From a virus: a DNA stretch of 25,201 nucleotides. The DNA lies in the IMG/VR virus record IMGVR_UViG_3300044960_000664, positions 1 through 25,201 of that record; one strand, written 5' to 3'. The position numbers and the translations under genes are program-made. Below are positions 6,157 through 14,515 of this stretch, piece after piece. The notes under the pieces were generated by a model. That model was not told the DNA's origin. It did no database searches and was given only the letters and a program-made list of their open reading frames with translations. The first letter of the stretch is position 1; the number at the start of each line of letters is the position of its first letter.

Positions 6157-6741
6157 TCACTCGACAACACGACATTCTTTCGCTCCGCTTCCTTCTTCTG
6201 CGCACGTGACGCGACGCGCGAGTCCGTAGTGCGCGGCGAGCACGGCGAGGGCTGCGACGAGCATGCCCTGCGCCTGCGAGGTGGGCACGGGCCGACCGCC
6301 CCAGCCCTGGCGCATCGCCCACTCCCGCACCGAGGTCTCGCAGCCGACCACGTGCCACACGCAGGAGCCGGCCGGGCTGCCGGCGCCGCCCAGCGCCGCC
6401 AGGGCACGTGCGACGCGCTGGCGTGCCGCGGCCTGGTGCTCGGTGACGCTGTCGCCGGTGCTGCCGGGCAGGCGGATCAGCGAGCGGGCGCGCAAGGGAT
6501 CGAGTGAGGCGAGCCGGAACTGGGTGCGGAAGATCGAGCCGGCCTCGTGCATCTCCGCCGTGATCGTCGCGTTGGCCAGCATCTGGCCGAGCGTGTCGAT
6601 CGCGCGCCGCACGGCGACGGGCGTTCCCGTATCCGGATCGGCAATCCTCTGCGGCGCGCTCACCGCGCCGTGCTGCAGCCGCCACGTCGTCGGCTCGTCG
6701 AGCCGCGGCGGGCGGGCGGCCTGCTTCCCCTTACGCGCCAT
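6157..6741 (-). CDS. Phage protein resembling DUF6456
   Basis: The 194-aa protein opens with a basic leader (MARKGKQAARPPRLDEPTTW). Its core includes the patterns ITAEMHEAGSIFRTQFRLAS and SVREWAMRQGWGG, then a helix ending LVAALAVLAAHYGLA. These resemble what I recall of DUF6456 proteins, which occur in alphaproteobacterial genomes and phages and have no established biochemical role. The ATG at 6741 has GGAGG 7 bases upstream and overlaps the stop of the preceding 72-aa gene by 11 bases. It is the last gene before the repeat-rich gap at 5711-6156. A replication or DNA-binding accessory role is inferred from context only. Confidence 0.7.
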   Translation of the reverse strand: MARKGKQAARPPRLDEPTTWRLQHGAVSAPQRIADPDTGTPVAVRRAIDTLGQMLANATITAEMHEAGSIFRTQFRLASLDPLRARSLIRLPGSTGDSVTEHQAAARQRVARALAALGGAGSPAGSCVWHVVGCETSVREWAMRQGWGGRPVPTSQAQGMLVAALAVLAAHYGLARRVTCAEEGSGAKECRVVE

Positions 6742-6949
6742 GACGGCCTCCGCGCGCGCCCCAGCGCTTCGTCGCCTCGTTGACCAGCGCCTGGCGCAGC
6801 CAGGGATCCGTGACGTCGTCGATCGCGAGCGAGACCACGCCCTGCTCGCGCCAAACGCGGCGACGCAGCGCGTCGAGGTCCGCCGACGTGGTGGGGCTCG
6901 TCGCGCGATGCAGGCAGGAGCGCGGCGGCATCGGAGAGCCGGGGAGCAT
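6731..6949 (-). CDS. Hypothetical 72-aa protein
   Basis: The protein opens MLPGSPMPPRSCLHRAT and contains a helical core (LDALRRRVWREQGVVSLAID, then DPWLRQALVNEATKRWGARG). Its ATG overlaps the stop of the RuvC-like gene by one base (TGATG), and its own end overlaps the next gene by 11 bases. Translational coupling on both sides supports it as a real gene. The core pattern, in which a tryptophan-arginine helix is followed by DVTDPWLRQALV, is seen in small phage replication-block proteins of alphaproteobacteria, but I know of no assigned function. Confidence 0.7.
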   Translation of the reverse strand: MLPGSPMPPRSCLHRATSPTTSADLDALRRRVWREQGVVSLAIDDVTDPWLRQALVNEATKRWGARGGRHGA

Positions 6950-7494
6950 CAGGCGTGCCCTCCCTGGCCCTCGGTGGCCCAGAGCAGCAGCGCGATCGCG
7001 TCCGCCTCATTGTCGTCGGCAGGAGCGAAACCGCGTGCGCGGATCGCTGCGATCATCGCTGCCTTGTCGGCGTTTCCCTTGCCGGTGGCGAAGCGCTTGA
7101 TCGTGCCGACCGGGACGCCCTCGTAGGGCACGCCACGCTGCTCGCACCACGCGGTGAGGAGGCCCAGGAAACCGCCATAGATGTGTCCGGCGTCGGTTCC
7201 CGCATGGGCTCGCACTTCCTCGAACACGACGCGCTGCAAGCCGTGGGCGAGCCAGGCCATCTCGCCGAGCCAGTGGTGGAAGCGCAGGTAGCGCATGCCC
7301 CCGCCCTCGAACCGGCTCGGCTTGAAGGTCATGCTGCCGGAGGTGATGCCGCCGTCGCGGGAGCGCAGCGCCCAGCCGGTGGTGGTGCCGAGGTCGAGGG
7401 CGAGCACGGCGCGGTGTGCGAGTGCCAGCGGCAGCGGGATCGGAGCGCCGCCGCTTGCGTCGGGCGCGGGCGGAGTCAGAGTCGCGAGAGCCAT
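6949..7494 (-). CDS. RuvC-like Holliday junction resolvase
   Basis: The 181-aa protein has the RNase H-like fold of phage RuvC-type resolvases, which cut four-way DNA junctions made during recombination and replication. The first strand carries the catalytic Asp in LALDLGTTTGWAL (D34). A second acidic site lies in VVFEEVRAH (E92/E93), and the C-terminal acidic cluster is DDNEADA (D161, E163, D165). The K-rich stretch TIKRFATGKGNADKAAM before it is typical of the family. The ATG at 7494 has GGAG about 7 bases upstream. It follows the primase gene across the inverted-repeat gap and is coupled to the next gene. It would resolve junctions left by the Sak4-type recombinase. Confidence 0.85.
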   Translation of the reverse strand: MALATLTPPAPDASGGAPIPLPLALAHRAVLALDLGTTTGWALRSRDGGITSGSMTFKPSRFEGGGMRYLRFHHWLGEMAWLAHGLQRVVFEEVRAHAGTDAGHIYGGFLGLLTAWCEQRGVPYEGVPVGTIKRFATGKGNADKAAMIAAIRARGFAPADDNEADAIALLLWATEGQGGHA

Positions 7495-7623
7495 GATGGT
7501 CTCCGAGAGGGGATCGTGGTGGTGAGGGCGGCGACGGCGCGGTTCTTGGCGGAGCTCGCCGTCGCTGCCCGGCTACGGGCGGAGGGGCGGCGACGGGGGG
7601 CCGGTGGGCCATGTCGTCGTTCT

Positions 7624-7720
7624 GGTGACGCAACTGACACAGGCTCCGGAAATACCCGTTCGCGCGCGCGCGCGTGCGCGCGTGACGGTGATTACGAAGG
7701 ACTGTGTCAGTTGCGTCACC
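7624..7720. repeat. Perfect 19-bp inverted repeat around an alternating CG tract
   Basis: The arm ggtgacgcaactgacacag (7624-7642) is exactly complementary to 7702-7720, with 59 bases between. The interior holds a run of about 25 alternating purine-pyrimidine bases (mostly CG and TG, about 7661-7685), which is able to adopt Z-DNA. It lies between the primase-helicase and resolvase genes. A small open frame across it (7573-7755) is probably not a gene. Candidate roles are a replication origin, a terminator or a protein-binding site. Confidence 0.8.
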
Positions 7721-7768
7721 GTAAGGAGGCACCGTGCCCGGTACGTGTTGCTCATGGCTGCCTGCCGC

Positions 7769-10132
7769 TCAGAACTGCATGGGGTCTGAAGGGGCGATCG
7801 GTGCTCGGACGCGCAAGCCTCGGAAGGCCCGCGCTGCCTTTTCCCGGTCGCGCTCGAAGTTCCGGTTCAGCAGGCTGTCCGAGAACCGCCGTACCGATCC
7901 GACGTATTCGCCGTTGGCCTCGGCCCAGGCCTTCCAGCTTGCGAACAGCGTCGCCGTAGTCTCGACGTGGCTCGCGACACGCTCGCAGCACTCCTCGATC
8001 CAGCGCCCAAGCGCATCCTCGGCCTCGAAGTACTCGTCGGTCGCGGCGAGGACGGTGGCCGGCGGCTTCAGCCCGCCGCGCTGCCACTCGAGGCAGCCCT
8101 GCAACGCCCAGGCGAGGATGCCGTCACGCTCGGCGAGCAGCCGCTCGGGCAGGCGCTTGTCGCGCTGGGCCGGCGGGATGGTGACGGTGAACGGCACCAT
8201 GTGCAGCCGCCGCCGCATCGCTTCGTCGACGTTGCGGATCGACGGCTTGTGGTTGCCCGCGACCAGCAGCTTGAACTGGGGGACGAACTCGAAGAAGTCC
8301 TGGCGCATGAACCGGGCGGTGATGCGGTCGCCGCCGGTGAGCGCCTTCAGCTTGCTCTCCGCCCAGCGGCTGCCCTGCTCGGTCTCGATCGAGGTGACGA
8401 TGCGCGCACCACGCAGCCCGGCCATGTCGGTCGGATGGCGCTCACCGTGGGTCGCCATGAACATGTCCATCGGCGCGACGGTGGCGTAGTCGCCGACGAT
8501 CGCGGTGATGGTGTTCAGGAACACCGACTTGCCGTTGGCGCCGGTGCCGTAGAGGAAGAACAGCGCGTGCTCGGTGGTGACGCCGGTCAGGCTGTAGCCG
8601 ACGACGCGGCGCAGGTAGGCCTGGAGATCCGCGTCTCCGCCCGTGACCTGGGCGAGGAAGGTGAGCCAGGCCGGGCACGCGCCCTGGGGCGCTGCCGTGG
8701 TGAGCTTGGTCATGTGGAGAGCACGGTCGTGCGGGCCGAGCGTGCCGCTGCGCAGATCGACCACCCCGGCCGGCGTGTTCAGCAGCCAGGGGTCGCGATC
8801 CCACACCTCGGCGGTGGTGGCGTGGCGGCGATCGGCGCGCGCGAGCCGCTCCACCGCGGCGACGGTCGAGGCTTGCGAGAGCCTGGTGCGGACCTTGGCG
8901 TTGTTGGCGCGATTGGCGGCGGCACGGCAGACGCCCCGGGCGAGATCGAAGGCGCGCAGCGTGCCCTCGCGCTCCCACCGCACCCCCGTCCAGGTGAGCC
9001 AGGCGCCCCAGACCGCGACGTGGCGCCAGTCGTCACCATGGAGCTCGCTGAACTCGGCCGCCAGCGCATCCTCGGTGAAGCCGACCGGCAGGACGTGATC
9101 GTCCCCGGCCTGCGGCCTGGGATCGTCCCCGCCGCCTTCGGTGTGATTGGCTGCGTCGCGCTGCCAGAGCCGCTCCGCCTCCTGGCGCAGCCGATCCTCG
9201 GGCCAGGGCGGATCGATGCGCGCTGCGTTGTAGTCGCGGATCTCCTGCCATGCCTGGGCGGGTGTGGCGTGCCCTTCGCGGCAACGCCGGATCCAGTAGC
9301 CGATGATGCGCGACAGCGCCTCGAACCGCGTCACGCCGTCGGCGCCGCCCTCACGCACGCGCTGACCGAACAGCTCGGTGACGTCGCCGCGCGGCGGGCC
9401 CGCACCATTGAAGTCGAAGGGATGGGCGGCCGTGTCCGTCGCGACCTCGCTGCCGATCCCCGGCAGCGGCGGCATCGCCATCACGGCTTCGGCGAACTCG
9501 GTCAGGTCATGATCGCGCGGACGCGAGTCGAGGATGGTGACCGGCCGGGTGGCACCCCCTTTCGCGTATACCGAACCCGCCACACGGATCGGCTGATGCG
9601 CGGAGCGGAACGCCGGATCGCCGCCGACCTTCACCGCGATCGCGTGACGGAGCCGGCACAGCGTCACCAGGTCATCGCCGCTCGCCGGCTCGGTCAGCCG
9701 CCAATAGAGGTGCCGCTTGGCCTGGCCGTCTTCGGTCACCCCGCCAGAGGCGACCTCGAGCGTCGGCGCGCCGAGATGCCGCACCAGGTGCGCGCGCTTG
9801 GCGGCGATGTCGCCGTGGTCGAGGTCGACCAGCACCACCTGCATCTGGGCGACGTCTTCGGCACTCGCCTGGCCCGGTCCGCCGACCGTGCCGGGGATGA
9901 CGTAGAGCGCCATCCCGGCCTCGGCGGCCCAGCGCGCCTGCACCGTGAGCTTCGCCGCCAGATCGGCATCGGCCGGCAGGAAGGGTGTGTGCGGCGGCCG
10001 GTCCGGCCCGCCTTTCTCCCCCAGCGCACGGACCGCCACCCAGCCCTCGCACCAGCCGAACACGACCTCGGCATAGGTCGCGATCATCTCCGCATTGGGC
10101 GCGGCGGTGTGCTCGCTCGCCGATGCGCTCAC
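7769..10132 (-). CDS. Phage primase-helicase (AEP-like primase plus D5/SF3 helicase)
   Basis: The 787-aa protein starts at a GTG (10132) that overlaps the stop of the nuclease gene by four bases, with GAGG upstream; an ATG at 10087 is possible but has no spaced ribosome binding site. The N-terminal half resembles archaeo-eukaryotic primases such as RepB-like domains: a catalytic DLD pair (D103, D105 in LVDLDHGD) and a histidine in KRHLYWRL (about 141). The C-terminal half is an SF3 helicase of the P4/D5 type. It has Walker A GTGANGKS (529-536), an acidic Walker B-like strand (RIVTSIETEQG, 577-587), a sensor segment LLVAGNHKPSIRN (622-634) and an arginine-rich finger region (RRRLHMVPF). It would open the duplex and prime phage DNA replication. 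The central linker (330-350) is acidic and glycine-rich. Confidence 0.9.
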   Translation of the reverse strand: MSASASEHTAAPNAEMIATYAEVVFGWCEGWVAVRALGEKGGPDRPPHTPFLPADADLAAKLTVQARWAAEAGMALYVIPGTVGGPGQASAEDVAQMQVVLVDLDHGDIAAKRAHLVRHLGAPTLEVASGGVTEDGQAKRHLYWRLTEPASGDDLVTLCRLRHAIAVKVGGDPAFRSAHQPIRVAGSVYAKGGATRPVTILDSRPRDHDLTEFAEAVMAMPPLPGIGSEVATDTAAHPFDFNGAGPPRGDVTELFGQRVREGGADGVTRFEALSRIIGYWIRRCREGHATPAQAWQEIRDYNAARIDPPWPEDRLRQEAERLWQRDAANHTEGGGDDPRPQAGDDHVLPVGFTEDALAAEFSELHGDDWRHVAVWGAWLTWTGVRWEREGTLRAFDLARGVCRAAANRANNAKVRTRLSQASTVAAVERLARADRRHATTAEVWDRDPWLLNTPAGVVDLRSGTLGPHDRALHMTKLTTAAPQGACPAWLTFLAQVTGGDADLQAYLRRVVGYSLTGVTTEHALFFLYGTGANGKSVFLNTITAIVGDYATVAPMDMFMATHGERHPTDMAGLRGARIVTSIETEQGSRWAESKLKALTGGDRITARFMRQDFFEFVPQFKLLVAGNHKPSIRNVDEAMRRRLHMVPFTVTIPPAQRDKRLPERLLAERDGILAWALQGCLEWQRGGLKPPATVLAATDEYFEAEDALGRWIEECCERVASHVETTATLFASWKAWAEANGEYVGSVRRFSDSLLNRNFERDREKAARAFRGLRVRAPIAPSDPMQF

Positions 10133-10890
10133 GACCAGCACCTCAGGCGCCAGGCGCAATACGCGCACTCGGGGTGGCCCGGCTCCGCGGCGACCCGGGG
10201 CAGCACCTCGCCGGCGTCGCAGGCCTGCAGGATGCGCACCCCCTTGTCGCTGATCGCCTGCGCCAGCGCCGCGTCGAACGGCACGAGCTCGTGGTGCAGC
10301 TCGCTCGTGTCCTTGTTCACCGCGGTGAACAGGGCGGGCGCATCCGTGAGGCCCATGTAGGCCTGATAGAGGGCGACCTGCGCCGCGTAGATCGGCTTCG
10401 CCGCCGCCACGCCCCGCCGCGCGATCTCCTTCCAGTTGCGGGCGTTTGCCGACTTGCACTCCCAAAGCGCCGGCACCACGACGATGCCCTGCGCCGCAGC
10501 GGGGGCGGCCACCACCACACCGTCGATGTGCCCCTGGATGCGCCCGCCGGCGACCGAGAAGCCGAACTGCTCGCCGGCGCGGTTGCGCGTGCGGATGTCG
10601 AACCCGGCGCGCCGCAGCCAGCCGATCGCCAGGTCCTCGAACACATGCCCGATCGCGAAGGTGCGGAGCGTCTGCCCCGAGAACTGCGCGCCGGGATCAC
10701 ACGGCACGTCCAGGAACTCGTACTGCAGGCGGCGGGCGCAGGGATCGCCCAGACGCGACCCGCCGAGATACGCCCGTCGCGGCTGCTCGCCGTTCACCGT
10801 GACCAGCGCCGCGTCGATCAGCCCGTTGATCACCTCGCCAGCCGTTGGGGCCTTCGGGCGGTGGTTGAAGTCGAGGGGGGCGTCCGTCAT
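10129..10890 (-). CDS. Cas4/RecB-like PD-(D/E)XK nuclease with iron-sulfur cysteines
   Basis: The 253-aa protein shows the nuclease motifs in order: an acidic residue in GHIDGVV (D123), ECK (E144, K146) and QVALYQAY (Q171, Y175). One cysteine near the start (C51 in GDPCARRLQYEFL) and three at the end (C242, C245, C251 in ECAYCAWRLRCW) match the four-cysteine 4Fe-4S arrangement of Cas4 and AddB nucleases. No cas1, cas2 or CRISPR array is nearby, so a role as a phage recombination exonuclease acting with the Sak4-type ATPase is more likely than CRISPR adaptation. The start at 10890 overlaps the previous stop (TGATG) and the end overlaps the primase start. Confidence 0.85.
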   Translation of the reverse strand: MTDAPLDFNHRPKAPTAGEVINGLIDAALVTVNGEQPRRAYLGGSRLGDPCARRLQYEFLDVPCDPGAQFSGQTLRTFAIGHVFEDLAIGWLRRAGFDIRTRNRAGEQFGFSVAGGRIQGHIDGVVVAAPAAAQGIVVVPALWECKSANARNWKEIARRGVAAAKPIYAAQVALYQAYMGLTDAPALFTAVNKDTSELHHELVPFDAALAQAISDKGVRILQACDAGEVLPRVAAEPGHPECAYCAWRLRCWS

Positions 10891-11264
10891 CAGAACGGCA
10901 CCTCCGGCACGTCCGGCTTGACGCTCGCGCGCATCGCGTCCTGGAAGGCGCCGACCGCCACCTCGGCGAGTGTCAGCACCTGCTGCTCGGAGAGGACGTT
11001 CAGCGGCGTAGTCCAGCCGATCTCGGCCATCACCTCCGCCATGGCGCGCATCGCCGCACGCAGCGCGGCGCGCTCCTGCTCGGTCAGATCAACCATGCCG
11101 ACCGACCGCTCCGCCGAGCGCGACCAGAAGTCCTGACAGGTGATGGAGCAGAACCAAGCCCACCGCCGCGGCGGCCTCGACGGCATCCGGTCGAACCAGC
11201 CAAAGCCACGCGCCCGGCGGCGACAGACGGCGCAGAGCACGGAGGGCGCGGGAGCGAGCGGCAT
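10890..11264 (-). CDS. Zinc-finger protein, DUF6511-like
   Basis: The 124-aa protein opens MPLAPAPSVLCAVCRRRARG. A CxxC pair (LCAVC) and a second Cys pair in WFCSITCQDFW make a likely four-cysteine zinc site in the first 45 residues. The rest is helical (MVDLTEQERAALRAAMRAMA, then LSEQQVLTLAEVAVGAFQDAM). This matches what I recall of DUF6511, a phage family of unknown role found next to replication nucleases. I chose the ATG at 11264 with GGAG 10 bases upstream; a TTG at 11270 is an alternative start. It is coupled to the nuclease gene by TGATG. Confidence 0.8.
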   Translation of the reverse strand: MPLAPAPSVLCAVCRRRARGFGWFDRMPSRPPRRWAWFCSITCQDFWSRSAERSVGMVDLTEQERAALRAAMRAMAEVMAEIGWTTPLNVLSEQQVLTLAEVAVGAFQDAMRASVKPDVPEVPF

Positions 11265-11279
11265 CGCCAAGCAGCTCCG

Positions 11280-12965
11280 TCATGCCGCCCTCCGCAGGCC
11301 GTTCGGGAACACCGCGGCGATGATCTGCGGCCGGTTCCAGAGGAAGTTCAGCCGGCAGTTCGCGGCGTACTTCGACAACCCGAAGTCGAGCGCCGGATCG
11401 GCGTCACCGGCGCGCGCGAGCAGTTCGCGCTGCCGCGGGCTCGCCGGGTGGTTCAGCCACAACCGGCTCTTGGTGGCGGCAGCCCCGGTCTCGGCCTGGC
11501 GGAGGAAGTCGTCGGCATCGGCCAGGACCTGTGCGTGCTCGCCGACGCCGAGATGACGCAGCCTCCCCTGGCGCAGCTTGCCGACCGCGTGCCAATGCTC
11601 GCCGTCGAAGAACACGCCGGCCCAGGCGTCGAAGCCCGAGGCCATCATCGCGTGGCCGTCGCCATGCATGTCCCACCAGCGGAACGGCGAGCGGTCCAGG
11701 ATGTCGACCTCGCTCAGGGCGAAGCTCTGCAGCGGGCGCTTCTCGCGGATCTTGCGCTGCCAGACGTGCCCGCAGAACGGACAGGCGATCGTGCCGAGCG
11801 GCACTTCCGCCTCGCAGGACGGGCAGGTCTTGTAGGGGGCCTGCCCCGGCTCGGGCTCGTCCTCCTCGGCGAGCGTGCCGTCGTGCTCGATCGAGCCATG
11901 CCGGAGTGCGGCACCGGCGAAGTCGAGGACGATGCAGTCGGTCTTGATGACGCTCGGGAAGCGCTCGGGGTCGACCTTGCGCAGGCCCCGCCCGATCGCC
12001 TGCACGAAGGTGCCCCGGTGCAGCATCGGCCGCAGCACGACGATGCAGCCGACCGGCTGGCTGTCGAAGCCCTCGGTCAGCACCATGCAGTTGGTGATCA
12101 CCTGCACCTCGCCGCGATCGAACCGGGCCAGCAGATCCGCCCGCTCCCTGGCCGGCATCTCGCCGGTCACGGTCTCGGCGGTGATCCCCGCGGCCCGGAA
12201 GGCGGCGGCGACCGCTTCGGCGTGCGCGACCGTGGCGCAGAAGGCGATCGTGCGCCGGTCGGCCGCACGCTCGCGCCAGTGCTCGACCACCGCCTCGTTG
12301 AGCACCGCACGGTTCAGCACCTTCGCCGCAGCGTCCATATCGAAGTCGCTGCCCGCGGCACCGACGCGATCGAGGTCGTCGGCGATGCCGAGGTCGATCG
12401 TGAAGGTGCGCGGCGGCACCAGGATGCCCTGGCCGATCAGCGCCGAGATCGGCAGGTGGTAGGCGATGTTGGAGAAGGTGCGGCGCAGGCTGCGGCCATC
12501 GCCGCGCTCCGGCGTCGCGGACAGACCGAGCAGCTTCACGTCCGGATTGGCCGCACGCGCCTCGGCGATGATCGCCTGGTAGCTGTCGGCCGCGGCGCGG
12601 TGGCACTCGTCGATGACGAGATGCGAGATCGTGCCCATCCGCGCGCGGCGCGCCGCACGGGCCAGCGTCTGCACGCTGCCGAAGATGACCTGGCCCGACC
12701 AGTCATCACGCTCGGCCTTGACCACCGAAGCCGGCAGTCCGGCCACCCGGCCGATGGCGCCGCGGTTCTGCTCGATCAGCTCGTCGGTGTGCTGCAACAC
12801 GAGGAAGCGCGCATCGTGCTGCGCTGCCGCCTCCTCGCCGATGAAGAACCCGGCGACCGCGGTCTTGCCGGCACCCACGGGCAGCGCGACGAGCGTATTG
12901 CCGTGCGCCGCCGTCTTGCTGCGGGCGGCGTCCACGGCCGCCCGCTGGTAGTCGCGCGGGATCAT
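11280..12965 (-). CDS. SF2 DNA/RNA helicase with C-terminal zinc finger
   Basis: The 561-aa protein has the superfamily 2 motifs in order: Walker A GAGKT (31-35), DECH (119-122), LSATPERGDG (148-157), a second RecA-like domain with VITNCMVLTEGFDSQP (289-304) and motif VI QAIGRGLRK (322-330). A four-cysteine zinc finger follows (C381, C384, C395, C398). The last 150 residues (FRWWDMHGDGHAM..., then the tail ending FPNGLRRAA) are specific to phage helicases of this group. It would remodel DNA during phage replication or recombination. The start at 12965 has GGAGG 8 bases upstream and lies 14 bases after the preceding stop, which discards a longer frame running into the upstream gene. Confidence 0.9.
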   Translation of the reverse strand: MIPRDYQRAAVDAARSKTAAHGNTLVALPVGAGKTAVAGFFIGEEAAAQHDARFLVLQHTDELIEQNRGAIGRVAGLPASVVKAERDDWSGQVIFGSVQTLARAARRARMGTISHLVIDECHRAAADSYQAIIAEARAANPDVKLLGLSATPERGDGRSLRRTFSNIAYHLPISALIGQGILVPPRTFTIDLGIADDLDRVGAAGSDFDMDAAAKVLNRAVLNEAVVEHWRERAADRRTIAFCATVAHAEAVAAAFRAAGITAETVTGEMPARERADLLARFDRGEVQVITNCMVLTEGFDSQPVGCIVVLRPMLHRGTFVQAIGRGLRKVDPERFPSVIKTDCIVLDFAGAALRHGSIEHDGTLAEEDEPEPGQAPYKTCPSCEAEVPLGTIACPFCGHVWQRKIREKRPLQSFALSEVDILDRSPFRWWDMHGDGHAMMASGFDAWAGVFFDGEHWHAVGKLRQGRLRHLGVGEHAQVLADADDFLRQAETGAAATKSRLWLNHPASPRQRELLARAGDADPALDFGLSKYAANCRLNFLWNRPQIIAAVFPNGLRRAA

Positions 12966-12979
12966 GGTCTGCCTCCCGC

Positions 12980-13603
12980 TCAGCGCGCCCAGAACGGCGC
13001 GCCGTTGCCCGCCGGTGCCGGCTGCGCAGGGGCCGCCCAGGGCGGCGCGGCGCTCGCCACCGGTGCGGTGCCGGGCAGGGACGGCTGCGGCGTCACCCCC
13101 ATCAGGCGGGCGTACTCGGCGTGGTCGGGCCCGATCGCCGCGGCGATGACGTTGCGCGGCTCGTCGCGCTCGCCCTTGTCCTTCTCGACGCCGATGCGGG
13201 CGAGGAACTCGATGCCGTTGAGGTCGCCATAGCCGCGGATCGTGCGCGCGGCGCGTGCGTGATCGGAGGTGTCCTTGGCGGCGACGCCGCGCGCACTCTC
13301 GAGGATGCCACGGATCAGCGAGCGGCCGCGATTGGCGTAGGTGTCGTCGCCCTGGCCTCCCTTGCCGCGCAGGCCAATGCGCGTGAAGAGGCGCCGCTTC
13401 GCATGCGGACCATCCAGGATCACCGCCTCGGTGTTGAGGTACTGCGCCTCGCTGGTGCGGCTCTGCGTCACCCACCCCTCGGGCCCAATACCGCCGGGCC
13501 GGATGGTGAGCCGGACCTTGACCAGCGTGCCGGCGGGGATCAGTTCGAATGCGTTCTGCTGCGGCTCGGCGCCATTGAAGTCGTGCATGAAGCTGCCGGA
13601 CAT
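12980..13603 (-). CDS. Probable phage single-strand DNA-binding protein
   Basis: The 207-aa protein opens MSGSFMHDFNGAEPQQNAFE and continues LIPAGTLVKVRLTIRPGG, an opening like that of DUF669-type phage proteins, which have been proposed as OB-fold single-strand-binding proteins. A beta-rich core follows (TEAVILDGPHAKRRLFTRIG). The tail from about residue 165 is rich in proline and alanine and ends in aromatic and basic residues (GNGAPFWAR), a disordered tail of the kind single-strand-binding proteins use for partner contact. It lies directly after the Sak4-type recombinase and before the helicase, the usual place for such a partner. The start at 13603 has GGAGG upstream. The family link is by pattern and context, not certain. 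Confidence 0.65.
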   Translation of the reverse strand: MSGSFMHDFNGAEPQQNAFELIPAGTLVKVRLTIRPGGIGPEGWVTQSRTSEAQYLNTEAVILDGPHAKRRLFTRIGLRGKGGQGDDTYANRGRSLIRGILESARGVAAKDTSDHARAARTIRGYGDLNGIEFLARIGVEKDKGERDEPRNVIAAAIGPDHAEYARLMGVTPQPSLPGTAPVASAAPPWAAPAQPAPAGNGAPFWAR

Positions 13604-13606
13604 GGC

Positions 13607-14515
13607 TCAGCCCTCCTGCGTCGTCGGGGTGTTGGGCACGGGTTCGGCGGCAGGCAGGGCCACCTGGAACGTCGTGGGCGGCGGCGCCGCGGCGGGCTGG
13701 CGGATCTTCTCCATCAGCCGGCCGAGATGCGGCTCCTCGATCGTCGCGAGCCGGCCGCTGCGATCCTTCGCCGGGAACCCGAACGGGTTCAGCGTGGTGC
13801 AGACGAAGGCGCGATACGGCTGCCCCTTCTCGGTGCGCAGCTCGGCGAGCGTGATCAGCTCGTCCACCACCCCGGGCAGCTCGAGTGAGGTCTTCGCTCC
13901 CTCGATCTGCAGCGCGAAGAACGGCCGGTTGAAGTCGTCGAGCTTCTTGTCGAGGATTCCAACCAGCCAGACGTTGCGGTCAGGCACGTGCTGGAGGTGC
14001 GTGACCCAGGCGATCATCTCCTGCCCGAGCAGCCCGTAGGCGCCGCGCAGATCCGGCTTGCCGCTGCGGTCCGAGGTCGCCTGCGGCTGGCCCTTGCACC
14101 ACTGCAGGCAGAGGCGCGAGGCCACCGTGATCGAGTCGACGAAGTAGGTGCGGTACTTCGCGAGCTGCGCCGTGCCGCCGAACGCCTCGCAGACCCGCGC
14201 ATAGTGCGCCGCGCCGTAGGGCTGGTCGTCGCGCATCGCCGGGTTCGGCCCGCCGATCCAGCAGGCGATGTCGCGGGCGAGCTCCCAATCGCGCACCCGC
14301 ACCTCGTCACCCGGCCAGCCGGCGACCGCGAGCTCGCCGGCCTCGAGGTTCACGAACAGCGTGCTCGCCGGATCGAGCGTCCAGAGCTGCGAGGTCTTGC
14401 CGATCCCCGAGGGACCGGCGAGCACGCCCTTGATCCCCCGCCGCTCGGCAAGCCGCTCGTCGGCAGAGATGATCCGCAACCGACCAGGCGGCATCTGCAT
14501 GAAGGACGCGCTCAC
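13607..14515 (-). CDS. RecA-like AAA ATPase, Sak4-type recombinase
   Basis: The 302-aa protein has Walker A GPSGIGKTS (34-42) followed by a strand ending in VNLEAGELA, and Walker B YFVDSIT (124-130, D127). The C-terminal part carries the LPGVVDELITLAEL and ATIEEPHLGRLMEKIRQ blocks common to phage NTP-binding proteins of the Sak4/AAA_24 group. Those proteins anneal single strands with the help of a single-strand-binding protein. The GTG start at 14515 overlaps the previous stop by four bases and has GGAGG 8 bases upstream; an ATG at 14500 has none. The proline- and alanine-rich last 30 residues may be a flexible tail. Confidence 0.85.
   Translation of the reverse strand: MSASFMQMPPGRLRIISADERLAERRGIKGVLAGPSGIGKTSQLWTLDPASTLFVNLEAGELAVAGWPGDEVRVRDWELARDIACWIGGPNPAMRDDQPYGAAHYARVCEAFGGTAQLAKYRTYFVDSITVASRLCLQWCKGQPQATSDRSGKPDLRGAYGLLGQEMIAWVTHLQHVPDRNVWLVGILDKKLDDFNRPFFALQIEGAKTSLELPGVVDELITLAELRTEKGQPYRAFVCTTLNPFGFPAKDRSGRLATIEEPHLGRLMEKIRQPAAAPPPTTFQVALPAAEPVPNTPTTQEG

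Noticed and set aside
5859-6209. 116-codon plus-strand frame in the gap at 5877-6156
   Set aside because: No ribosome binding site, no family pattern, and it runs into the end of a minus-strand gene.
7660-7685. CG-rich repeats as a CRISPR or tandem-repeat array
   Set aside because: It is a simple alternating tract; there are no repeat-spacer units anywhere in the window.
7573-7755. 60-codon minus-strand frame across the inverted repeat
   Set aside because: Composition reflects the repeat and CG tract (TRARARART), and the ribosome binding site is weak. The DNA structure is the better explanation.
7967-10360. Long plus-strand open frame of 797 codons opposite the primase gene
   Set aside because: High GC content gives long antisense frames. 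The minus-strand frame carries clear primase and helicase motifs; the plus frame has none.
10129-10890. True CRISPR-associated Cas4
   Set aside because: The four cysteines and nuclease motifs fit, but there is no cas1, cas2 or array, and the context is phage replication.
11448-13232. Plus-strand frame of 594 codons opposite the helicase
   Set aside because: No motif or ribosome binding site; the helicase motifs are on the minus strand.
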